Shown here in pieces: positions 12,414 through 20,992 of a stretch of 64,000 nt of DNA. The stretch spans positions 62,001 through 126,000 of the forward strand of contig VKHL01000022.1 of the NCBI GenBank assembly GCA_015146655.1, written 5' to 3'. The DNA comes from Ochromonas danica (Eukaryota; Sar; Chrysophyceae; Chromulinales; Chromulinaceae). The notes beneath the pieces were generated by a model that was not told the origin of the DNA, ran no database searches, and worked only from the letters and a program-made list of their open reading frames with translations. A program made the translations under genes and the position numbers. Every line of letters begins with the position of its first letter. Within the stretch, counting starts at the first letter, position 1.

Positions 12414-13141
12414 ATCTTGTTGAACAAATCGACATTAGACATTGTTAGTGGTGCATATCGGTAGTCCTGCGAATTGCCTGACTTTATCTGACCAATGGCT
12501 TTATGTTTCTTTTTGGCTTCAGTACCAGTCTTGGATCCAGCAGCACCGCTGAAAGCACTTCTGAACTGACGACCAATCGCCGCTAGGAAACCAGACTTCT
12601 TGGGGTCGCCACCTCCACCTCCACCTCCACCTCCACTACTCTTGGGGTCATAGTTGGCGTCATTACCATCATCATCATCTTCTAAGTGCAACCTTACCAT
12701 GGGAATTTCCAAAGTCTCAGTTGATAATCGAAGCACTTCATCGGCAATCGAAGAGAGAGAGAGAGAGACAGAGCGAGAAAGAAAGGGACTGAGCGAGGGA
12801 GCGAGACAATAACAATAAAACAATAAAATAAAATGCTCCTCTTTACCTGCTGCTGGTTGTCGGGCAATGCGCTCAGTGATATGAAAATCATAATCACCAG
12901 CTGGAAGAGTCTTGGTACCAACTCTTCTTGTTCTATTCCTCCTCGTCAAATATCCTTTCACACTATGTTCTTGTGAGATTTGCTTCACTACAAATTCGGT
13001 GGTGTCGCAATCGGGATCATAGTCAACAAAGGGAGCAGACTCCCCCGGAAAAAACATAAAAACTCCACCTTCTTCTTCTTGTTCTTCTTCTTCTTTTCCT
13101 TCCTTTTCCATCTCCATGCTGTTCCTTTCTTTCTCGGCCAT
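12374..13141 (-). CDS. Unknown acidic and glycine-rich protein
   Basis: No family recognised. From ATG at 13139-13141 it reads MAEKERNSMEMEKEGKEEEE, then GGVFMFFPGESAPFVDYDPD, VKQISQEHSVKGYLTRRNRT and VGTKTLPAGDYDFHITERIA. A probable in-frame intron follows (donor GTAAAGAGG near 12847, acceptor GATGAAG near 12737), which is pyrimidine-rich on the coding strand and otherwise reads as a Leu/Ser run. The next exon has RLSTETLEIPMVRLHLEDDD, a (Gly)9 run, KKSGFLAAIGRQFRSAFSGA and a tail that may splice onward into the frames below 12365. The LPAGDYDF segment is faintly arrestin-like, but that is too short to use. A 45-bp segment inside it is repeated at 12369-12413. Confidence 0.4.
   Translation of the reverse strand: MAEKERNSMEMEKEGKEEEEQEEEGGVFMFFPGESAPFVDYDPDCDTTEFVVKQISQEHSVKGYLTRRNRTRRVGTKTLPAGDYDFHITERIARQPAAGKEEHFILLFYCYCLAPSLSPFLSRSVSLSLSSIADEVLRLSTETLEIPMVRLHLEDDDDGNDANYDPKSSGGGGGGGGGDPKKSGFLAAIGRQFRSAFSGAAGSKTGTEAKKKHKAIGQIKSGNSQDYRYAPLTMSNVDLFNKMNEKSWYQDSSRW
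12889..12933. repeat. Direct repeat copy 2 (near-palindromic, 45 bp)
   Basis: Second copy of the 12369-12413 repeat, 520 bp away, in the same orientation. Here it encodes RRVGTKTLPAGDYDF on the minus strand. Confidence 0.85.
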
Positions 13142-13201
13142 TGCAAAAATATCTACTCAAGAGAAAGATAGAAACAAACAATGATGACAGGACCGAGGAG
13201 C

Positions 13202-13260
13202 AGGTTCGTGTTTTATGCGTGGGGGTGGTAACAATAGTACCAAAACCATATCCCCACCCA
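13202..13260. repeat. Direct repeat flank, left copy
   Basis: This 59-bp sequence beginning AGGTTCGTGTTTTATGCGTG and ending ATATCCCCACCCA recurs at 13791-13848 in the same orientation, with one single-base indel and two substitutions. It includes its own short GTGGGG/CCCCAC inverted ends. Confidence 0.9.
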
Positions 13261-13451
13261 TTTGCGTTGTCCATTTGGACTTCGGCCGTTCTTGACTCGT
13301 GGAGGACGTGGAGAGCATTGTATACCACTAAAATATCACAATTGGATGATGAAACTGCAAATAATCATCTACCAAATGAATTTTTAATCAAAAGAAGATG
13401 ATTTCATGGATAACAAGGCAAAGAATCTTCACCATTCTCCCTCTGAAAGGC

Positions 13452-13708
13452 GGAGCGGGACCAACCACATGATGTTGTTTGCCTGGAAAAACTTGCAATG
13501 TCGTGTGAGAAGAAAATTATCGACGATGTTTATTTTGGGCCTGTTGATTACTCTGTAGTCTTTGATTGCTTCTGTCAACACTGTATCCAAGCAATCAAAG
13601 ACTACAGAGTAATCAACAGGCCCAAAATAAACGTCGCCGATAATTTTCTTCTCGCACGACAGTGCAAGTTTTTCCAGGCAAACAACATCATGTGGTTGGT
13701 CCCGCTCC
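13452..13708. repeat. Foldback element: 120-bp inverted repeat
   Basis: Arms 13452-13571 and 13589-13708 pair without gaps (coordinates sum to 27160 throughout) around a 17-base loop, with only a handful of mismatches near the outer third. The left arm starts GGAGCGGGACCAACCACATG. The outer ends do not show an obvious target-site duplication. It could be a foldback/MITE-type element or an inverted-duplication event. Confidence 0.9.
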
Positions 13709-13790
13709 AGATCTTACATTGATAAGTGTTGATACAAATCTGACGATTTCCAAGCTCTTGCCAGGTCAGTTGGTGGATTGAGCTTGTAAA

Positions 13791-13848
13791 AGGTTCGTGT
13801 TTTATGCGTGGGGTGGTAACGGTAGTACCAAAACCATATCCCCACCCA
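13791..13848. repeat. Direct repeat flank, right copy
   Basis: Right-hand partner of 13202-13260. Sequence outside the repeat differs completely on both sides. Confidence 0.9.
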
Positions 13849-13999
13849 GACTGCTGTAGACTAGGTTCCTAGTCGGTAGTGTGATAACTTCAAAGGAAAG
13901 GATAAACAAGAAAAGCACTAAAACAATTACAATCACAAACTATTATTATTCTAACTGTTATTCCTCCTTCAATCCATCTCATTATCCCCATGCTAAGTA

Positions 14000-16325
14000 T
14001 TACCACCATTTCAAAAAGCTGAACAAACAGCATCTCCGTTTTGGCACAGACGTCACAGCTTCCACTTTGGAAATAGCTTGAATTCTCAAGTGCTGCATTA
14101 ACTGTGTTGTGGCATTTTTCAGTTGGCCTTCCAGATGATACTGTGTGTCTGCCATCTCATTGATCAAATGATACAAGGCAGCCACTTCAGATCCTAAATT
14201 ATTGCGATCCAAATCAAGGCCGTAGATCAGTTGTAACAAAATGTTGATCCAAGTGAGATGAATACGCTTTTGCTTCTCTACTTGCACCAGATGGCTTTGA
14301 TAGGCTTTGACCATATCAGAATGAAGAGCTTTGGCTTGTTCCAAGTCTAACTCCAGGTCTTCTCGAGATGATCTTTCTTTCTCCTTCTCTTCAGACCTGC
14401 TCACACAACAACACCGTCACCATCACAATTACCATAAGATCAAATCAGACAGGAGTTTCGTGTTCTTACAATTGCTTGGCTTTCTCTAATAGTTGATGAA
14501 GTCGTGCTTCCAGAAGGTTCACTTTCCCCGCTAATTCCTCCTTTTCTTCCCTCCTGTACAACACAACAGATACCAGAATAACAAAAAATAGTCGCATAAA
14601 ACCTAGTAACAGGGATAGCAAAACTCACATCTCTCTGGAGATTTGATAGCTTTCATTAACTTGCACTAATAGCTCACGAATTGTTTCCTCGCGACTTTCC
14701 ATTGCAATGCTCAGAGCAGTCATGTTCTCCTCCATCTGTTGGATCAACAAGGGAGAGGCTCTTCGATCCACTGAGACTTCAGTCGCTTTCTTTGCGATTG
14801 GAATGGACCGCGTACTCTGAGAGTGTTTGCGTTTCCAGAAATTGGCGAAAATTGATAATTTGGGAGATTGCGCTGGCTGCTCTGATTCTTCTTGTTCTTG
14901 TTCTTGGTCTTCTTCCTTCAACACTTCTTCCTCTCCATCCTCAGTAGGAACCTCGCTGCTTTCTTCTTCAGAATCTCCACCATCAGCCTCCTCCTCCTCC
15001 TCTTCCTCTATGTTTTCACTAGACAGCTGATTGGTGAGGATGGGGTCACTGTTGGCAATTGGTTGACTTGCTGCAACTTCAAGAGAAGCAGCCAACTGTT
15101 TCTTCAACTCACTTGCTACCACTTCACTTTGAATCTTCAAAGCTTGTCTCTCTGCAAGAGACTTGGCTAGATTTCGTTGTGTTTTCAGCAACTCTTCCTT
15201 CTGTTGATCAAACTTTGTCTTCAACAGTCTCAATGCCTTGGTATAACGTGTAGAATTGAAGCGAAGATTATCAACAATGGATTGGTATGAATTCAATCCT
15301 TCTTGTGCATTTGTCAAACTACTTTCCAATAGACGGTTTTCTTCCAAGGAATGGACTAACTTTCTCTCCAAATCATGAATACGATCATGAAGAGCTTTGG
15401 TGATATTAGCACTTGATACATCATCTCTAGCCGCTTCACTTTGATATTCCCACCCTTCATCATCATCATCACCCTCGTAGTCATCATCAACTGACCCTTC
15501 CGCATCTTCCTTGTTTTCTTCTTCATGTTTATCATCATCAGGCAGTGACACTTCGATGGGGTCAGCATGGAGATGCAAGTCCTCCACTGTGAAATCATTC
15601 TCTGTTATCTCAAGACCTTCTTCTTCTTCATCCTCCTTTTCCACATTCTCATTCTTAGAAATGATTTCTCCTGTGTGTTGAGCATATGATTGAGTCTCAA
15701 AAGTCATTTGTGGACTATTCTTGTCTTCTTGTTCTTCTTCATCAGTCAGTGGTGTCGGTGTAGTGGTAGTAGTAGGTGGAGAAGAGGTGATGTGGACCTG
15801 GTCAGCACTTGTTGACACAGCTGTCTTATCTTCTAGACTATCACCACTATTTGGATGAAGATCTCTTCTCTCATTTGCTGCCTCCCCATAACCCTCCCCT
15901 GTACTATGAGAAGGCGATGGATCTACTACATCCTTCTCCTGCACGGTAGTCGGCGTGCTAACATGTGTCTCATTGTCACTAGATTGAGGAGAGGTCTTGC
16001 TCTTAAGTTTGCCTGCAGTGCTGCTGCCTGCAGTGTCAATGTAGTGATGCTTCCTCCGCAAACGATGCAGACTGCTGGGTCTGATTGCATTAGACGTGCT
16101 GATAGCAGCAGGTGGTGTATTAGGACCAGAGGTCAATGGTTGTTGACTAGGAGGAAGAAGTGGTTTCTCCCATTGTGAGACACCTGTCACCGAGTTATAA
16201 TAATACTCTCTTCCTTGATGATTGTGTCGAGACCAATTAGGAGGAAGATGATCTCCATTACCATACAAGCAGAATAGTAAAGAAAAGAAGTAGATGATAG
16301 TAAATAAGTAAGATAGTAACTTCAT
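14000..16325 (-). CDS. Secretory-pathway WW-domain and coiled-coil protein
   Basis: Exons are 14629-16325, 14470-14553 and 14000-14396, in frame with GT-AG borders, about 725 residues. I chose the Met at 16325 because MKLLSYLFTIIYFFSLLFCL makes a good signal peptide; an upstream in-frame Met at 16379 would add 18 Lys-rich residues. A WW domain follows at once (LPPNWSRHNHQGREYYYNSV, then TGVSQWEKP, both signature Trp present). A Ser/Thr/Pro linker and a strongly acidic region come next, then a long heptad-like coiled coil (ALHDRIHDLERKLVHSLEEN), another acidic stretch, and a final helical exon ending in KRRCCLFSFLKWW. A WW domain immediately behind a signal peptide is odd, since WW ligands are usually cytosolic. 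The leader may instead be a membrane anchor. No known family identified. Confidence 0.75.
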
Positions 16326-16725
16326 AATAATTTTATAACATGCAAAATATAGCACCTTGCTTTTCTCTTTCTTCATCATGCACCAAACAACAAGCGTCGT
16401 CGTTCTTCTTAACTTAACGATCTTTCGTTGTTTCGCTGTTTCGTAATTTCGTTATTTAGGGTTTTAGTATTTCGTGAAATTCAAAATCAAATGGTCTCGG
16501 CTGTGTTCTCTCTCTGTCACTGTTCGTTGTTGTTGTTTTTGTTGTTGTTGGCTCATTCTCATTGTCATTGTCATTGTCATTGCGTATTGCATTGTCATTA
16601 CCATTGCCAAGAACTATTAGATAGTCATCCTCCTCTAACATCTTAACATCCCTTTAGGAAGTCCTATCACTCATCTCCATTACTGCTATTATTACTTCTA
16701 AGAAGAATCAGAATAATCAGAAGAA
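16326..16725. promoter_or_regulatory. Divergent spacer with TTCTTAACTTAA element
   Basis: This lies between the WW-domain gene (minus) and ASF1 (plus). It has TTCTTCTTAACTTAAC at about 16403-16418, a variant of the recurrent CTTAAGTTAA element, and a (TTGTCA)-like run at 16560-16610. Confidence 0.35.
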
Positions 16726-17797
16726 ATGGCTTTTGTCAATGTCATTAATATCAATATTCTAGATAATCCTACTGCTTTCACCAATCCTTTCCAATTTGAA
16801 GTAACTTTTGAGTGCTTACAAGAATTACCAGAAGGTAAGAAACAAACAAACCCTTTCTTTCCTCTCTTCTCTCTTCATCTGAAAATACTCATGAAAACAT
16901 ACAGTTTTTATGTTCTTGTCTTGTCTTGTCTTGTCTTGTCTTGTCTTGTCTTGTCTTGTCTTGTCTTGTCATGTCATGTGGTAATAATACTAATGCTACT
17001 ACTAGATTTGGAATGGAAAGTAGTCTATGTTGGCAGTGCAGAAGATTCTCATCGTGATCAAGTATTAGAAGAAGTTAATGTGGGTCCTATACCAGCTGGT
17101 TTACATCGTTTTGTATTACAAACACCCGCACCACGATCTGATTTAATTAAGAATGATGACCTCATTGGAGTCACTGTCATTCTGATCACTTGTTCTTATC
17201 TTGACCAACCTTTTGTTCAGATTGGTTATTATGTTAATAATGAATATGAAGAACCATTTGAACCTGAAAACTATCCGAACCCTGTCGATATCAAGAAGTT
17301 GAAGAGAAACATTTTAGCTGATCAACCACGTGTAACACGTTATATGATTGACTGGATGGCTAAGCCTGTACAGACAGCTCAGACTAATACGTCATTCTCT
17401 ACTGACGAAGTGGGGAATAATGAGCCTGAGCCAGAAGATGATGTAAGTCCTCTCTCATATGATAGGGTATGATAGTGTTCGTTAAGTGCTAATCAAATGG
17501 TATTGCGTGTTTGTGTTATAGGTGGTTGAGATGACAGAGGAGATGGAAGAAGCAGAAGATAGTGAAGAAGATGATGATGAAGATGGAGATGTCAATGAAG
17601 AGATTGACTTGGAAGCTGAAGAAGAAGAGGAGGAAGAAGAAGAGACACAAGGAGAAGAAGGAGGTCATGGAGAAGGTGAGACAGGGACGGAATTTGATGG
17701 CTCTCTGGAAGGTTCTGTCCACTATGAAGGCATGGAGATTCTTGAAGATTCCAATTCAATTGATATTGGACGTATGATTGAGAAATATCGTTCGTAA
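16726..17797 (+). CDS. ASF1: Histone chaperone ASF1
   Basis: This is a nuclear chaperone that binds H3-H4 dimers and hands them to CAF-1 and HIRA. Exons are 16726-16834, 17006-17442 and 17522-17797 (273 residues). The first 155 residues are the immunoglobulin-like ASF1 core: VININILDNPTAFTNPFQFE, TFECLQELPEDLEWKVVYVG, VGPIPAGLHRFVLQ, GVTVILITCSYLDQPFVQIG, YYVNNEYEE, KLKRNILADQPRVTRY. The tail is long and very acidic (Glu/Asp runs at 17530-17650), as in the fungal protein. Intron 1 contains a (TTGTC)n array. The presence of a TLK gene 6.5 kb away, whose animal counterpart phosphorylates ASF1 tails, is functionally apt but probably a coincidence of position. Confidence 0.96.
16916..16978. repeat. 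(TTGTC)n tandem repeat in ASF1 intron 1
   Basis: About eleven TTGTC units precede a TCATGTCATG end, inside intron 16835-17005. Confidence 0.9.
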
Positions 17798-18377
17798 TTG
17801 CTGCTATATGTATCAATCATATTCATTGTCTATTGTTTGCTGTGGTGGTGGGAGTTAGTCTATTGGTTTGCCTTTGTGCTGGAATTGCGTGTAAGTTTGT
17901 TAATATGATAACTGACAAGCCAAACAGAGAGACAGACAGAGAGAGAGAAATGCAGTATTATCTCATTTGCACAAGTTTTGCTAACTATTGATCATCTTCA
18001 TACAATAGACCCTAAATGACCAATGACTCATTGTCACTAGTCGAAGCACACACACACTGACTACTAACTACTAACTGCTGGATCTGCTCTTCTACTGCTC
18101 AACCAAAGGCGACACCATCACATTTTGATGTTTTGTCAAATTGCACCTACAATGAGTCAAACACCTAGTCACTTTATTAATAATCTAATGACGATCATGA
18201 CCTTGATCCTCCTTGGTCATAATCCAATCACACTTACTAACACCAACTACCCTCACCCGAGGCAAACGGCTACATTAACTTAAGAGGGAAGGCTGTGGAC
18301 TGGCACTCCGAGGTCAATGCAAATCCGACATTTGACATCAATTAGACTACCTCTTTGTCATTCTTATTGAAAGAAAG
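17798..18377. other. Spacer between tandem plus-strand genes
   Basis: No gene is seen. It contains a GAGAGACAGACA patch near 17930 and, at 18272-18290, ATTAACTTAAGAGGGAAGG. The reverse complement of that is the same pyrimidine plus CTTAAGTTAA element as at 4271 and 49881. It lies about 90 bp upstream of the UAP1 start. Confidence 0.5.
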
Positions 18378-20460
18378 ATGACCAGCAACTGGAAGACTAT
18401 CCTTGATGAATGTGGACAAAGTCATGTCTATGAAGTGACTCATTGCTTAGAAGATCCCAATCATCCTATTCTTCACCAGGTACCGTAATTTAGACTAGAC
18501 AGACCAGACCTACTGTAGTAGTGTATCTTGTTTTTGCTGTTTTTGTTTTTGTTATTGTTTTGGTATTTTGACATTTCCCTATCCCCCATGACTCATATCA
18601 TATCCACATAACTTATCCACATGACATATCATAGCATAACTTTATATGACATGACCCGCACGATATGATATGATATGATATGACATGACCTATATGATAT
18701 GATATGATATGATATGATATGATATGACCTATATGATATGGTGACATGACCTATATGATATGATATGATATGATATGATATGATATGATATGATATGACC
18801 TATATGATATGATATGGTGACATGACACATGACCCTATGACATAATATTACATAACCCACATTACCCACATATAATCACATGACCTATATGACCTACATG
18901 ACCCCATCATATCGACCCTTCTTCACCTGTTTCTTTAGCTATCAAAACTAGATGTTCGAGAGTCATTACAACATTTCCACTCTGCACATGAAGTAGAATC
19001 TAAACATTCTCTTCCTTTCCAACCAATCTCTGAAGACAAGGTAGTCAAACGATCTCATTATGATACTACCACCTGGCAGACTATTCTTCATCTTGGCTAT
19101 GAGGCTATCTATGAAGGCAAAGTTGCTGCTATTATTATGAGTGGTGGACAAGGAACAAGATTAGGATATGATGGTCCAAAAGGGAAATATAACATTGGTT
19201 TACTATCACAGAAGACAATCTTTCAATTACATATTGAACGAATTCAAAAAATACGTCAATTAGCAGCCCAGTTTATGAAAACAATGTCAACATCAACGGC
19301 AACATCATCATCATCATCATCTGGTGATAGTAGTGGTAGTGATGGTAGTGGTAGTGACAATGGTAATGGTGTTAGTCTACCTCATGTTGCTATCTATATC
19401 ATGACAAGTGATTTAAATCATCAAGCTATTATTGACTATTTCCATGATAATGCTTATTTTGGATATCCATCAGAAGATATTATCTTCTTTGAACAAGGTT
19501 TAGAACCATGTTTTACATTTGATGGAAAGATCATTTTAGAATCATTAACTCAACTTTCTTTAGCACCTGATGGTAATGGTGGATTATATAAGGCATTAAA
19601 ACAATCTGGTTGTTTTACTAATATCATAGATAGAAAGATTGAACATTTACATATCTATGGTATTGATAATGTCTTAACAAAGTCATTAGATCCTGCTTTT
19701 ATTGGACTTTGTCAATATTATCATGTTGAATGTGGTAATAAAGTTGTTTGGAGAGCTAATAAAACAGAAAAAGTCGGTGTTGCAGCAGAATTAGATGAAC
19801 ATTTACATATTTTAGAATATTCTGAAATACCAACATTATTAGCTGAAACCATTGATGATAAGACAGGTAGATTACTCTTTGGTGGTGGAAATATATGTAA
19901 TCATTATTTACATGTATCCTTCTTAAAAGATATTATTCTACCACGTCTATCTGATGTTTATCATATTGCTAAAAAGAAAATTCCATATTATGATTTAATA
20001 GAAGGAAAGACAATCTTTCCATCTCAAACAAATGGAGTGAAATTAGAAATGTTTATCTTTGATGTCTTTCCATTAGCTACAAGATGGTTATGTATGGAAG
20101 TTGAACGTGGTGAAGAATTTGCACCAGTTAAGAATGAACCAGGGAATAGTGCAGATTCACCTGATACTGCACGAGAACTTATGTCAGCTTTAGCTATCAG
20201 GTGAGTGAGTCAATGCCGTATACATGGTCGTTGTTGTTGTTGTTGTTGTTGTTGTTGTTACGACTGATTGATTGTTGTCGTGTTTTAGATGGTTGGAACA
20301 AGTTGGTGCTCGAGTTATCCCCCCACAAGTTGATAATGAAATGAGATCATCTTCTCATGCATTAGCTCAATGTGAGATTTCACCGTTACTGTCTTATGAA
20401 GGAGAAGGATTAGAGCACTTTGCTAATGTGGAAATCAATTTACCTGTCTATTTAGCATAA
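18378..20460 (+). CDS. UAP1: UDP-N-acetylglucosamine pyrophosphorylase
   Basis: This enzyme makes UDP-GlcNAc from GlcNAc-1-phosphate and UTP in the cytosol, the donor for chitin, N-glycans and GPI anchors. Exons are 18378-18479, 18939-20200 and 20289-20460, 511 residues, close to the family's usual 480-520. Landmarks are the nucleotide-binding loop MSGGQGTRLGYDGPKGKYNI, IYIMTSDLNHQAIIDYF, FFEQGLEPCFTFDGKII, APDGNGGLYKAL, HIYGIDNVLTKSLDPAFIG, EYSEIP, GNICNHYLHVSFL and FIFDVFPLA. A Ser/Gly-rich insert (about residues 130-150) is lineage-specific low complexity. Intron 1 (459 bp) is filled with a (GATAT)n array. The first exon ATG gives a family-like short helical leader. Confidence 0.95.
18657..18830. 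repeat. (GATAT)n minisatellite in UAP1 intron 1
   Basis: Runs of the 5-mer ATGAT/GATAT are separated by GACCTAT/GACATGACC spacers, giving a higher-order unit of about 40-55 bp repeated four times. A second, shorter (ATCAT)n block is at 24170-24200. Confidence 0.9.
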
Positions 20461-20992
20461 TGTAGCATTGTTATTGTTATTGAGCCATGTCTTCATGACT
20501 GCAGTCATTGCTCAACTCAGTTAAAGTAAGGATCATATCATTCACACTTGTGATGAGGAATTGTCGTTAGTCTAAAGGGTAAGAGAGGTAGTGTGGAGTA
20601 AGTTACTTTGCCGAAGAAGGTTAGCTAGTCTAGTGGTAATAGGGCTGGCGGTCAATGGTTAACAATGATTAGCAGTGACTCATTGAAGGTGGTGGTGTAG
20701 TGCAAGTGGTGGTAATGTAGAGGTTGAGCAAAGGAGAATGCACAGCAATGTTGTCTGCATAGTCTAACGAGAAAGTGGATGTAGTAGTCGCATTCATACA
20801 TCAGTGTTAGCACATTACATTCTTATTTCCCAATGGCAACAACTGTGTTGTGAAGGAGATGGATTGATTGAACAGAAATCCATCAACCAATGATATGATA
20901 GCTTGAAAAATGGGAAAAGTGCTAATCGATGGCTAAACTACTAATCTAATACGATAGGTTATTGGCAAGTCAGTGTGGAATTGGCCCGCCCA
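20461..20992. other. Spacer between convergent 3' ends
   Basis: Nothing gene-like is seen. It is GTAGTG/GGTGG-rich, with no repeat of note. The 20975-21235 plus-strand frame is a shadow of the minus-strand gene. Confidence 0.5.

Larger units (their letters stand above)
13142..13999. other. Non-coding accessory stretch with foldback and direct repeats
   Basis: No credible gene is present. The stretch consists of a 58-bp direct repeat (13202-13260 and 13791-13848) enclosing about 530 bp that hold a 257-bp foldback inverted repeat (13452-13708). Frames such as 13498-13722 are produced by the palindrome itself. Confidence 0.6.

Noticed and set aside
13498-13722. Open frame of 74 codons on the plus strand
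   Set aside because: It runs across both arms of the foldback, so its openness is a by-product of the palindrome.
11345-13848. Considered as an LTR element or other virus-related insertion
   Set aside because: No reverse transcriptase, integrase, capsid or LTR-like ends are visible. The repeats are too short and differently arranged. Left as an unidentified island.
18657-18830. CRISPR-like array
   Set aside because: Short 5-mer satellite in a spliced eukaryotic gene. No regular unique spacers.
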